DNA from: Polytrichum commune
Taxonomy: Eukaryota; Streptophyta; Polytrichopsida; Polytrichales; Polytrichaceae
Reading direction: 5' to 3'
NCBI GenBank assembly: GCA_950295325.1
Contig: OX485808.1
Coordinates: 36,972,527-37,036,526 of the forward strand
DNA length: 64,000 bases
Under the pieces are notes generated by a model, which was not told the origin of the DNA, searched no databases, and saw only the letters and a list, made by a program, of their open reading frames with translations. Of the stretch, positions 11,294-23,618 are shown piece by piece. The position numbers were made by a program, and so were the translations under genes. Numbering within the stretch: the first letter of the stretch is position 1; each line of letters opens with the position of its first letter.

Positions 11294-12555
11294 ATTGAAG
11301 TTGAAGCTCTAAGCATTGCTCACCAAATTCCGGATATGTGTGACTTGGTTCGCAGCGTTTCTCGTAGTCAACGGCTCCGAGGAGCAGTGCTGCACATGTG
11401 CTGTAATACACCAAGCCGAGGAAGCAACATCCTAATGAGATTTGTTGAGGAAAAGTTTGTAAGTTCCGAGGAAGACTCCGGGAGTATGGAGATTCCCGGG
11501 GCCCACCCCACCATAGCCGACATGGCCACCCTATATTAGTATCATACCTAGCCTCAGAAATCCAGGGAAAAAAATTAGTTGCAATTCTCACTGTGGTAAG
11601 TTGCTTTTCCGCGCCCTCGGGCGGTGTGAAATTGCGGAATTCGGCGGACCCACCAGCGGAATCGTCATCGCCATCGCCATAGCCATAGCCATCAAACTTC
11701 TCCTTACTAAACACTGGCCATGGCCTACTTTCATCCATCCAAGAAAGGATGATTTTGCGGAGAGGGATGGAATTATCGCATGCGATGGTAACCTCTCATT
11801 CATCCAACATAAACGCCCTGAGGTAGTTGGAAGCCTAGATGTTGCCATTTTGAGTTAATATGACACCGGAGTTGGCTTTGAAGACTTTGCATTAATTTAG
11901 TCAAAGTCATTTGAGATGAATCGGACACAAACATATTAAGGGGTCAAGTCTTTCATTATCTTGGATGAATGAGAGCTATTGTTCTCCCTTTTTAATAAGA
12001 CACGTTTGGCCGCATAGAGAAAGTGTCGCATTATCCGAATGTCATAATCTCGGTAATATGACACTTTGGCCTCAAATGTCGTACTATCAATGTTTATCAA
12101 GGAAATTATCTATTTCAATGTAAAATGTCAATTTGTATACATAGTAAATGGAAAAACCGTTTGTATTGAAGAAATATGTTCACAATGTTCCTCAAGGTTC
12201 CCCTACATGTTCCAAAGTGCTAATCACATATATGAACCTTGAAATACATGTGGATCCCACCACTCATGCACATTAGTTACCTCTGTTGCATTACAAATCA
12301 AGTCTAAAAATGCCGAATTACAAGCATCATAGCCACAATATGGAGGTAAATTAACACTAGAAAGTTTGGTCAACAGGAAATGCATCATATGGTTGAGGTG
12401 TTGTATAATCAAAGTGTTGCAGTATGGAGGCAAGATTGTACTCTCGTATGCAATAATTACATCTTACCTAATTCTACTTGAAATTCAAACCCTACGATTA
12501 CATTGCTATTAGTGAGGTATACTAATATTAAGAAGTCATATATTTTTCTCTTTGC
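11294..12555. other. Intergenic, no gene recognised
   Basis: A minus-strand open frame (11094-11738, 214 residues) crosses the duplicated flank. It has no recognised domain and its lower half is made of the repeat, so it is not called a gene. A short CCATCG/CCATAG tandem run lies at about 11666-11692. Parts near 11760-11990 resemble 21060-21290 (CATCCAACA and GGATGAATGAGAG motifs), which suggests an old dispersed repeat. Confidence 0.4.
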
Positions 12556-12860
12556 GCCCACTTCTCGTAGGATATGAAACACACAATAAATGTGCAAGAT
12601 GATTAGCAAATCCAAATCAAGCATGTCGTTATTTTGCTCATTTTGGAGATCATGTGAATATCTTATTGATTATCAAAGTGATAAGTCTCATGTGTTAGTA
12701 AATGGTCATGTAGCATCCCCCCCCCCCCTCAATTACATTGACGAATGAGCCTAAAATAATAACATATTATGAACATCTAGTCTAGTCTCTTTTGAGCATG
12801 CATTTTTTTGGTGTATGTTCTTAGATTTACATCTAACCACACACCACTCAAATGTAAATG
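12556..12860 (+). repeat. Dispersed repeat C, copy 1
   Basis: It shares with 31188-31460 and 37842-38128 the ordered landmarks CGTA(G)GATA--AAAC, GATGATTAGCAAATCCAAAT, ATCTTATTGATTATCAAAGTG and TTTTTGGTGTA. A C-run (12717-12728) interrupts this copy. Confidence 0.75.
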
Positions 12861-13094
12861 CCCATATCACAGCTATGTTGGATTAATACATCTCTACCTT
12901 TATTTAATTACATGTACATTATATTATGAAGAGTTGCACAAAATTGTCTAGATGCCTGGAAATGTCATCCATCCATCCTCAACATGACACTATTTGTTAA
13001 TGTATTTATTATTTTGATGCTTATGTCTTTTTATAGTATGCCATTTAGAGTGGCACATTGAAATGTTTGAGATGACCATAGTTCTACGTTTTTG

Positions 13095-13175
13095 TATACA
13101 AGAAGAAGATATTAATGCCAAGTGTCATGTATGTTTGCACTAATGGTCATCAATGTAACCTAGGCATAGGACTCA
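13095..13175 (+). repeat. Outlying copy of the 15.6-kb minisatellite unit
   Basis: It contains AATGCCAAGTGTCATGT and GTCATCAATGTAACCTAGGCATAGGACTCAT, as in the units at 15620-15895. Confidence 0.6.
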
Positions 13176-13445
13176 TAGAGTAAGTGACATTATCAAGGCC
13201 CACAACATCCACAACCACAATGTCACCATTAGATTACTTGAACCCTTCAATGTGCGAGGAGCCTAAACATCAACTATGAGCCTAACTTAAGGTAATCTCA
13301 TCATTGTAGGCATCTAATAAATGTAATACATATGATTTGAATGAGAGTTGGATACAAAAGAACTAGTACATATGAGTAAACCAACAGTTGCTCTATCACA
13401 CCACGTCTTTGTAATTTATTAATGCAAGTTAAAGATTCATCCTCT

Positions 13446-13460
13446 GGGGGGGGGGGGGGG
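13446..13460. repeat. Poly-G tract
   Basis: An uninterrupted run of 15 G. It immediately precedes the AT-rich inverted-repeat stretch that follows. Confidence 0.9.
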
Positions 13461-13483
13461 CACTCACCAATTAGGTTGAAATT

Positions 13484-14405
13484 TTAGCTCACCTAATAAG
13501 CTAGTTGAGTAAAAGTGGGTCCACACTAAACATGGTTACAAAACCCAACTATTAGTGCGGATGCTTAAAAGGCTTGTTGGTTAGCCAACTCCCTAGGGTC
13601 CGGCCACACGTCCTAGTTAAGGCTCTAGTTAGACTAACTAACCACTCATATTAGGCATATTGTACATGCACTACCGATTAAAAGAGTTAATTAACATATG
13701 GGGTAGCTAACCTAATGAGAGCTAATCTATCTCACATTCGCACCACCTAGTTAAAATGAAAGTTAAAATACAAGCTATCAAACTAGAAGTTAGCTAACTT
13801 TTGGGACCTTGCTTTTGTGAAGAAATCTTAACTCATTCATACCTCAAATGCTAACTAACTTTTTCAAATGAGGAGTCCAAGTTTTTTCCTCGAATGCCCG
13901 CTTTTCAATTTCTTCATTTCTTCTTTGTTTTGCTACGAGGTGGACCACATTGTTTCTTACATCATTCTAAATTAGCATATATTTAATTCAATAAAAATTA
14001 TTTCAATGTTATATTTTATTAAATAATATTTCAAATGACCAACTTAGATAAATATTATTATATAATTGTGATTACTATATCATATTCTATTTAATCATAT
14101 TGAAATACAAATGGTGTGGCCCACAATATTATAATGTACCATAATAGGATCATGTTCAAAACTTGGGCAAGTTGAACAAAACTTCTCTTAGTCAACCTTA
14201 ACTCCTCTCTTAAATTGGTCAACCTTTGGTTAGTGGTAACCGGGATGTGTGGCCATGCAATCGGTTAGCTAGCATATGAGTTAGTTGAATTCACTATCTC
14301 ATATTGTTAGCTAAATCTCCTAACTAAGTAGTGCAACCATGATGTTAAGTTAGCTAGAATTTTGGTTGGCTAATCTTCACTAGCTTGTAATTTAGCTATA
14401 GTAGA
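13484..14405. mobile_element. Probable degenerate inverted-repeat element
   Basis: Left and right parts are related in inverted orientation. GGCCACACGTCC near 13600 has an inverted partner at GGATGTGTGGCC near 14245. AAGCTAGTTGAG near 13498 has a partner at CTTCACTAGCTTG near 14375. Clusters of TTAGCTAAC motifs recur on both sides of an AT-rich centre. No coding capacity is seen and the exact ends are uncertain. Confidence 0.4.
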
Positions 14406-14874
14406 GGTGCCTATTCCGATCGATTAGGACCCAATTTGCAATCTATAGGGTATTATAATTTCAATCAAGTTGGGTCTCAATTTCAATTAGGTTGGGACTC
14501 AATTTTGATCGGATTGGAACCAATAGTGCTATGACACATGTCATGGTTTTGAGTGCTAAAGTGAGGAGGAATGAGAGGATTTAAAAAGCGGTTATGGCAG
14601 ACTCTAGACATTAGTAATTTGTTAGGGCCAACTTTTGGCTTCAAGATTTCACAATAATTTCAATTTAAGGAATAAAATTACCAATAAAATTGCAATCCTC
14701 CTTATTTCTATCTTCCTACATGGAACTTTTTTTGCACCGCCTTATACTTCTCCAGATTTGACGCATAATCTCTTAAGTGATCAATGATGGGCGCCTATGG
14801 TCTAACTAGTGTCATAGTCATCTACCCAACCGCCTGACAGGCATGATGAACGGGGAGAACCGACTGCTAGTTAC

Positions 14875-15045
14875 ATATGAACATGTTGAATTTGAGAAAT
14901 AACCAATTGAAGTTAAAGACTTCAAAAAAAATATTGATCATTGTAGAGGAATTTAAAGATTATACATAGTTTTTAAGAAAGAAAAACCGAAAGATGTCAA
15001 CATGTAACCAGTTGGACTTGGAAACACTAGGATATCTACCAATTA
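14875..15045 (+). repeat. Dispersed repeat D, copy 1
   Basis: It aligns with 60590-60770 over about 170 bp through GAAATAACC, AGACTTCA, TTTAGAGGAAT, CAACATGTAACC-GTTGGACTTGGAAACACTAGG and ACCAATTA. Confidence 0.85.
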
Positions 15046-16580
15046 ATGCTCAAAATTCTTCCCGGACATTGGATGGGCATGAAGCTCCTTCCTCATGGGT
15101 GGAGGTTTAGTGCCTTTTGTGGTTGGACTCCGGAGACAATGCCAAAATCAAGGGATAATTGCAATGTTGATGAGAAGCACTTAACCCAACAAATATGTGT
15201 ACGATTTCAAGTTCCGTTCCTCTTATCAAATTTTACACAAACAAGAGTTTGGGTAGTGATTGCAAGTATGTTGAATATCACATTCAATCCAAGTAATGTC
15301 ATGGAATAGAAATATTCCTATGATGGTGATTGCCATTGTGGTTATTACAACAAAATGAATAAACATACAATGCTCTCAATTCCCACATTTTCTCACTTTC
15401 TTTGTTCAGCCATGACTCTCCTTCAAATAGGAGTTAGTAATGAGGACATGCATCAATCCAAGTCACGGCATCTCTAGATGAAAGTCTTAAGAAAAAGAAA
15501 AAAATATTAATCATGATAGGAATTCCTCAACAATTTAACACGTTGATTTCTTCAAAGGTTGATATCTTTAGTGAAAGTATTTATTAAGCTGTTGAGTTTG
15601 GCTCTTCAAATATTATGGAGTAAACTAATGTCAAGTGTCATGTGTTTACATTGTTTGGTCAATTTGTTGACCATCAATGTAACCTAAGCAAAAGCTTCAT
15701 ATATAATTAATGAGCACACTAATGCCAAGTGGGTGCCAAATGTCATGTGGCTACACCAATCATCTTCACGGTTGACTGCATGGAACCTAAGCATAGGCCT
15801 CATCATATTTTGAGCACACTAATGCCACATGGCATGTGGTTATATTGATCGTATACTTTTTGACCATTAGTGTAACCTAGCATAGGGTAATTGACAGTAC
15901 TAGATTGGCACAACACTAAAGAATGCCTTAAACAATGTAGTGTGTAATAGGTTCAGTGGTTGATGTGTCATTATCTAAGGGTTGCAATCCTCTCCGGAGA
16001 TTGTGAGGTTAACATTGGCAATGCTTGAAACATCACCCTCAATGGGATCCAAACAACAAGAACGACAACATTGACAACGATTTGGACACCACCGCCAATA
16101 AGATATGGAACAAGAGCACCAATTACATCGCTACCATTGAACATTTGTGGAGCATTCTCCATTTTCATGACAAGACAATCGCCATGGCCACAATGACATC
16201 CTTCTTTGGATGACTGCGTGATCTCATCATCATCACTGGCACATGGAACACAATGACAAACATGGCTCAATGTACATATGCGACACACCAAAAATAACTA
16301 CAGCTATAGGTGCCAAGCACTTGAAATAATTGGCGTGCAAGCAATGAACAAGCAAATTGACCTAAAATACATGATAAAAAGTGCAAAAAACAACAACAAT
16401 GTAACTACAAAATACATAACATTGGCAACACATAAACTAGAATGATAAATGTCATAAGAAGACAAATAAAGGAAAGAACTAAGATTGCATACACATGAGT
16501 AGCATACTGCAAGTTTAGCATTGTCAAGTAACTAAAGTTGGTCATAAATTTATAATTTTATATGCAGTCCACTACCTAAC
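15046..16580. other. Intergenic with a three-unit minisatellite (15620-15895)
   Basis: Units of about 90-110 bp near 15620, 15715 and 15805 repeat GAGCACACTAATGCCAAGTG, CATGTGGTTACA-TGATC and GACCATCAATGTAACCTAAGCATAGG. A weak minus-strand open frame at 15971-16291 has hydrophobic stretches but no recognised family, so it is not called. Nothing else was recognised. Confidence 0.5.
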
Positions 16581-17261
16581 TACACTAAAAAGGATATTTA
16601 GTGTTTGATACACTAAATGTCAATAACCCTATGAAAGTAAGTGACATTAAATATTAACTCAAATACTAAATATCAATTATGATAATATATGGAAGTTACA
16701 TATTCAAATTTAATGTTAGTAAGGATATGAAATCCATGCTTCACATGAAAGGAGGTCATCGTAGGAAAGGTAGCGGCACATTTATGAGTAACACTAAGGG
16801 CCGGTTTACACTACGGTGGAGAAGTCCACCGGTGATGAAAAAAAGGGCGTTTCTCAATTGTGATTGGTCGAAAATGCAACTCTTGACCGGTGGGTGTTTA
16901 CACTAGGTGAAGAAAACAATGGTGGTGAACTTTTCTCATGGATGATAAAATGACATGGCCGCCTACATGGCGGCACTTTTTGGAGTTGGGCTTCTCCGGA
17001 GGAGGAGTTTCTTGTCCGGCCTCAAGAGGCCGGAGAAGCCCAACTCAATAAAAATATTTTATTGCCTTTAATTCTTCTCCGGCACATCCACCATCTGCCT
17101 CATATAACCATGTCTTGGCCAAGCATTCTTGACCGACCGGAGGCCTTCTCCACCGTAGTGTAAACCGGCCCTAATTGTCAAGAATTGAAAATTAGTGTTG
17201 AGCAGGGTAAGGTGGTAACAACATTAAATATAATCAAACACTAAATATCCTTTTTAGTGTA
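16581..17261. mobile_element. MITE family A, interrupted copy
   Basis: Perfect 29-bp terminal inverted repeats, TACACTAAAAAGGATATTTA and onward, at 16581-16609 and 17233-17261. Subtracting the 374-bp insertion leaves about 307 bp, close to the uninterrupted copy at 24363-24687 (325 bp), to which it aligns in inverted orientation. No coding capacity. Confidence 0.93.
16798..17171. mobile_element. PIF/Tourist-like MITE nested in MITE A
   Basis: It starts GGGCCGGTTTACACTACGG and ends with the exact inverse. It is flanked by TAA on both sides (16795-16797 and 17172-17174), as expected for the 3-bp duplication of PIF/Harbinger elements. A strong internal hairpin, GAGTTGGGCTTCTCCGG with its inverse, lies at about 16982-17045. 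Confidence 0.9.
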
Positions 17262-20200
17262 CTAAACGACCTGACATATTGAAGTCTAGAAGTGGCTAAA
17301 TTACTCAACAAATTTATAAGTCAAGCAGGATCCCTTTGACCAAATGTTGCACTGATGAATATCAAATGTTTGGTGCACTTTGGATCGAAGACTCCTAATT
17401 AAGGATCTATTCTAACATATATAGTTACTAGAGGATCTTGAAAATTATCTACCAAATCAATCCATTGCACGCAAGAGAAACATCTCAAATATTCTCAAGT
17501 ATCTAAATATTGGGGACGAAGACGACATGATCGATGATGCTCACTTCACACACTACTTCAAGCCACGTTCAAGATTTGCAAGTTTGCTTGGCCCATGAAA
17601 GAGAATTTGGATTCTTGAATGTGCATACACCACATTAGAAGGAAATGGGAAGGAAGTTGTTTGGTTGCCATCAATTTCATGTGCCCTATATTTATGATCC
17701 CGTGTAAAGCGCAAACATTGCCCATGTTATGAAGATTGAATTGAATTTTTGGAAAAAGGGAAACAAAAGCTCCAATCAATTCAACTAGAAGCTTGAACTC
17801 GGCCTTGAAAGTTTCCCGATTTGGTCTTGACCTTGAAAGAGAAACCTTTACTAAAAAATCAGGGACCAACTTGAGACAAAGCACTTCAAACATTTAGTTA
17901 AGGATGCCTTTAAACATGTAGGAAATTTAAGACCATGAAGAGGTCTACATCCACTTCCCTCAAGCTTTGAAGTTTTTGGACAACAAAGAATATGTGTTGA
18001 AAAGAATGACAAGCCTTTCAACCCTAGCACCTACATCCATTAACCACAATGTGGTCTCTTTGGACATGAGGGTTTAAAGAAACACACTTTTAAAGTGCCT
18101 TTGAGTGACAACATGACAAATGTATCATGCAGTTACCTTGGCAATTATCTTAACAATGCAAATCTTAGTGTTTGCTTTCAGTCTTGAAATAAGATTGTAA
18201 AGTGGAAAGGATCTCACTGGCTCTTGGAGGCCAATATCAACAATGCTCTCCATAAATTATTGTGGTTTAACAAATGATTTTCTTCCGTTCAAAGCAATGA
18301 GCCTCCTTATATAGTCAAAATGGATTTTTGCCCCTTTGTGTGCACCGAAGAACCCTCATGTATTAGCCCACCACAAGGATAAGCATCAAAATTTTAGGCA
18401 ACAAGGAGTGACCTCTCACTCAGTGGTGCATGAGGGAAAAAACACACCCAATTTGTAGTTATTTTCACATCTATAGCAAGACTAGTCACAAGGGGGGAGC
18501 ACAATCCAATATACACAAAGAGAAAATGGGCATTGCACAATCATGAGATAATTGTTAGACTTTGAAAAAAATTCCATGTACTATTAGTTATTTAGCTTTT
18601 TAAGTCACTAACATAAACACTACATACTGTCAAGTTGTAAGATCAAGTTTTGAGTTTCAACCTCTACAAACACAGGGAGGCCAAACCAACCCATATATTG
18701 GTTTCTTGTTGGATGATTGCATCCATGCCTTCATTGTACCAATGTACATGTTGTTTCGCCCCATCCCATAAACACTAAGATGCACATTCCAAAATTGGGC
18801 AATGTTGATCTTTATCTATCCCCCCCCCCTGCCCCTCACCTTGTCCAAATGTGGTTGCACCATAAATGATCAAACATGTTAAGTATTGAAAAAGGAAGAG
18901 GAAAGGAATATAGTGTCTATGACCAATATTTTAGAGCTAATATTCCTTGTGATGGAAGCAAGCACAATCAACTATACAAAAAAATGCTCCGGTATATTAA
19001 AACCATCATTTTTTTGTTCAAACTCCTAAAAGTAGTAGCAAAGTGTTGTTGACTTTGATTTCTTTTCACGGTACCCTCTATTATTGTGTTAGGTACTCAA
19101 ATATAGAATATCAAGATGAGATGTTCGTAATTCATCATTAAAAATACTACTCAAAAGGCAATGGCTAAACATGGTTTTGGACATAGATTTCATGACCTTA
19201 AATATTTTGAAGTTGGGTTTCTTTTTCATATTGCTTAAAATCGTTATAAACTTGAAGGCATCATTACAAAAATTTGTAAGAAAACATCAATTTAATGTAG
19301 TTTTATCATATTTTAAACAAAATTAGATAATTATGTGGTTCAATATACCTATGTGCACACCACTTGTGCCGTCGTCGAAAAAATGTATAATTTACTTGAA
19401 AAATCATTGTTGACATAAATTTCTTGGCTTTGTGGATCAATATATTTATGAAATGTTTATGAGTTCTTCCTTCACAAAACTCAAAGTTAATATATATTTT
19501 TGAATCACTTTCATTTAACCTATGCATGGTAATGGAGTTGTGTACTTGACAATGCTTGCGCCCTGATCATAGAGTCAATTTGGGGTTCAATTCCCATAGC
19601 CAAAAGATAACATCCTCTACCTCAAACTTGTAGAGATTCAAACAAACAAATACAAAAATTATACTAACAACAACCATCTTGAAGCCATCGTCATTACTTT
19701 CTTTGCCCGCATTTAATAAATATGATTGAATCTTGTTTGCAATTGACATGATATGTTGTTTGGACAAACTTAGGAACAAAATAAATGAAGAATAATATGG
19801 AAATTAAAATATTAGCTCCATGCAACACTCTACATAGTACATGCACAAAATGACAATATCATTGTGGAGATATAGCTATACGGAGATTATTCATAGAAAA
19901 TATTGAGGTAACATGAAGGAGCATGACATCATACAACAATTTTGCCCACCGTTATTGAGATATACCTTCAACATGGGCACGTTCTAGCCATAAACCTCTT
20001 CATTGTATTTAAGCTTACTAGTAGGACGTCAACACTTTTCAACTTGCATCCAACAACTCGTTTCCTTATTGAGATTGATCTAAATTCAACAAAATTGAAA
20101 CAATTTGTGCGTGACGGGATTTGTTTAATGACAGTCAATGGTGAGACATGGGAGAGACATAATATAGGTAACCGGATGAGATATGCATGCTTACCCTTAC

Positions 20201-21307
20201 CCTTATAAGTAACTTTGTGGCTGATTTGTTCCAACTCAATCTTACTAGACAACTTATCTACAATGTTAGTTCTAAAGTCAATGGGAAATGGTGAAAATAA
20301 GTTATCATTATATTCGTTAATTTGGGACTTTTACGGCATTTTGAGACAGTTACAAATATAAGAACGTGGATAAAATCACACAGATATTGGAGAATGTTGT
20401 AAGATGCAAATACTTTGAAGCGGGTGTTCATATCAAGATGGTTTAGGTAGGACGACCCAAACATTAGACCATGTTGTTGTGGTCCATATATTAATTTGAG
20501 ACAAGAGAAAGTCTCAAATTAACGAATACAGTGATAGTTGCAACTGTTGAAAAGAGTGGCTTGAAATTTGTGCTATATATTTCAGAGATGAAGTGGAGGG
20601 AATGATGAGGAATGCAAGTTATTCCTTGTAAATAGTTCCCAAAGAGGCAAATTAGTCGAACCCCGTATTGTATTGTAGAGTCTCCATAATTTGAGGCATC
20701 AAAACATCCTACTCTGCATGCGAATGTACGAAAATTGGTTACCTCAATGGCACCCAAAAGCGATCGTAAGTGACGTGAAACATGACCTATATGGTTAATC
20801 ATTGCAACCTTTTCATTGAATTATTGCATCTTTTACGGGCCACCACTTTTACAATTAACCATTTTGGGCAATTTTGGGTCCACACAATAATCACTCTACT
20901 CCTAGTCTAGTGCATCATTAGTGGTCATCCATTGTCTTTCATTTTTCTACCTTAAATACCTAAGTGTACAAAGTAGAACATGTTACCAAGTTCCAATGTA
21001 GTTGCTTTCAATGGACAACCATGGTGGGACTCATGGCATGGTCTATACACAAAGGAGAGAGGGAAGTATCGCATATAAGCGTACCTTTTGTTCATCCAAC
21101 ACCAAAATCTTGAAATAACATGCATCCTTGGAAGTATCAATTTAAGTCAAATTGACACCACAATTGGCCTTTTAAGACTGCAAGTTCGTCTAGTCCTAGT
21201 CATTTCAGATAAAAATCGGCAACAAACCTACATGGGAACAAGTTATGATGTTGGATGGATGAGAGATACGCTCATATGCGTTAATTCCCTCCCTCCAATA
21301 TACTGAA
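17262..21307. other. Gene-poor intergenic stretch
   Basis: No exon with family similarity was found. It includes a C-run (18820-18829). At 19590-19606 there is a GGGTTCAATTCCC box resembling a tRNA B box, a possible SINE relic. The 21060-21290 stretch resembles 11760-11990. Confidence 0.4.
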
Positions 21308-21835
21308 GTACACAAATGGGCTTGGGATTAGTGGTGTCCATGTAAACTCATCCATTATGGATGAAGGGGCTAGAGTAAAAACATGCCCCCCCCCCTACAA
21401 GGTTGAGGACCGATTTAATCTAGGTATATTCCACTAGTCTCATTCAAGCTTTCCAACATTATTTTATGGAGTTAAATTGTCTTAAAACATTCTTATACAC
21501 GCTATAATACATTTTATTGCATTTTCACCTCCGTAATGGCCATGGATTCCTGGTGTCTACGTAAGCTCATCCATTGCAAAGGCGAAAATGCACCGACTTA
21601 TATCATAACCTACACATAACTATTTTCAGACTAGTTGACTCCGAAACTGAGTCAGAGACCCCAAGTGAAGCTAGTGATGTCGAATTGAAATGAATCAGTC
21701 CTCATTCTTTTGTAGGGGAATTTTTTAGGTTGCACCTCCTTCATCCATGATGGATGAGTTCACACAAACGGCACGAATCCCAAGCCCTCCGAAATGGATG
21801 AACTTACGTAGACACCATGAATCCGTAGCCATACA
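21308..21835. repeat. Inverted repeat cluster with CATCCAT...ATGGATG cores
   Basis: 21310-21430 (GGGCTTGGGATT, AACTCATCCATTATGGATGAAGG, CCCCTACAA, GAGGAC) is matched in inverted orientation by 21680-21790. 21537-21585 (GGATTC-TGGTGTCTACGTAAG-TCATCCAT) is matched in inverted orientation by 21785-21835. A C-run lies at 21386-21395. Confidence 0.7.
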
Positions 21836-22865
21836 AAATGAAGGTCTTAGTCTATTTTACTATAAGAAAGACCAAGTTAGAATATCCTTTCCCATGGACT
21901 TTTGGGAAGTGGGCCAAATCTCCGGATTTTGTGCAACCCATGAACTTAGGGGGTGCGAATCTCTATATATACTTTCACCTTTGTACACTCAGATAATATG
22001 AGTACTGTACTACACTAAATTGTATTTAGTGTCGTTTGGGATTCTATTTCAGTCGGGTAACTTTTCTAATGACCCTTCTTACGAATACATTTACAAGTAT
22101 TGTCACGAATGATTGAAATTTGGATGAACATTTATATCAAATATTGAAATAAAGTTTGGTATATTCTTCATCCTAACATTTTGTAATGAATATATTGTCG
22201 TGGGTGATTGAAATTTGGATGAGAGATCACTTAACAAGTGAAAATAATTGCAACATTCTACTTTTGTAATGCATTTTTTAAGTAAATAAATTATACAAGG
22301 AATGGCAAATAACGTTAGGTTTACATTTTGTGTTGGTGACACTACACGAGCGGTTTATGATCAGAATTGAGCAAGACAAATAGAGTTGGTGACAATAAAT
22401 ACAAATTTTGTGTAATAATGAGATGTAATCAATAACGATGGACTTTGTCGGCAAATTGGAGTTTCATGAGGCATGAGCTTCCATTAGCTTGGCCTTAGGC
22501 CTTGGCAACACCATTTTTAAAACACGCAAATGGCAACCTCGGAGTTGTCTTTCTTTCCTTTCCCTAAGCTTGTCAAGAAATTGTCATTGACATTCAAAAC
22601 ACAACTATGGTTCTCACTTTTGACATTCTAGGTTATTTCTAAGTTAACATGTCAAACATTTCTCAACTGATGAGCTGTGTTCGTGGGCCCAATGATAGAG
22701 TAGAGAATAAAGACTCCGGATGTCAGAATCACACTTCTTCAAACTGAATATGAAGTCAAGGCAACTCAACACAAACTCATCAACCGAGTAATGTTATGTG
22801 CTTCGAGACCGGCCCAATGGCTAAGTTACCTTGGGTGTCACCTCAACGCTTCCGTCATTCAGGTA
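21836..22865. other. Intergenic, no gene recognised
   Basis: AT-rich sequence. A short ACTACACTAAAT motif near 22009 resembles the tip of MITE A. No exon or RNA gene was recognised. Confidence 0.4.
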
Positions 22866-23362
22866 CTCCCTCCATCCCAAAATGATTGTCCTACTTCCTT
22901 TTCTTTCTTTTTTAATAATTTTAATTTTTAGGTCTCAAGATGATTGTCTGGTTTATTTGCTCGGCCAAAAGTTTGAGGCTCAAAGTCAAATATTTTCGCG
23001 CCAAACTTCCTATATCAAGAACTTTGTTCAACACCGCAACTTCTGGGGGCATTATGGAGTAGTTGGTGTTTTTTATTTTAAGAGTCATACTTACAACTAC
23101 TTGGTCAATGGTCAGTGGGCTTAAGGGCCGGTTTACACTATGGACCGTGAAGTTGGACCATGGAAGATGGACTTTGTTAATGGTCTGAGTTCATGGTCGG
23201 ACTTCCATGGTCCGAGTTCATAAAAAATAAGTTTTGAGAGCCTTGGGCCCATCACTAGGTGTAAATTGAATGTGGACCAAGAAGAATGACCATGCACCAA
23301 AAAGTGAAGGTGCTAATATGTTCAATGTAATTTACATGTGACATGTACCTTGTGTTGTTACT

Positions 23363-23470
23363 ACACTAAATAGGATATTTAGTGTTTGATTGTATTAAAT
23401 GTTGTTACCACCCTACCTTGCTCAACACTAAAGTTCAATTCTTTGATAATTAGTGTTAGAAGATTTCCCA
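23363..23470. mobile_element. MITE family A, truncated copy
   Basis: It begins TACACTAAATAGGATATTTA and continues through GTTACCACCCTACCTTGCTCAACACTAA, as in the full copy at 24363, then similarity stops. It lies inside the 917-bp element. Confidence 0.85.
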
Positions 23471-23569
23471 TTGTGGTTCTTTTGACCACCCTGATCTACA
23501 GTCACTATATGATTACAGATTTTTCTTTTTCATTTTTCAACTGTAATTTTAGAATTTCGTGAGGCACGT

Positions 23570-23618
23570 AATATACCGTTGGAAAGGTATTTTCAAGACC
23601 TTTCTAACGGTATATTAA
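23570..23618. repeat. Short near-perfect hairpin
   Basis: AATATACCGTTGGAAAGGT and ACCTTTCTAACGGTATATT pair around a loop of about 9 bases. It lies within the 917-bp element. Confidence 0.8.

Noticed and set aside
11094-11738. 214-residue minus-strand open frame upstream of the LPA1-like gene
   Set aside because: No recognised domain. The lower half is the duplicated flank, and no splice partner or homology supports it.
15971-16291. 106-residue minus-strand open frame with hydrophobic stretches
   Set aside because: No family recognised, no neighbouring exons, and overlapping open frames on the other strand.
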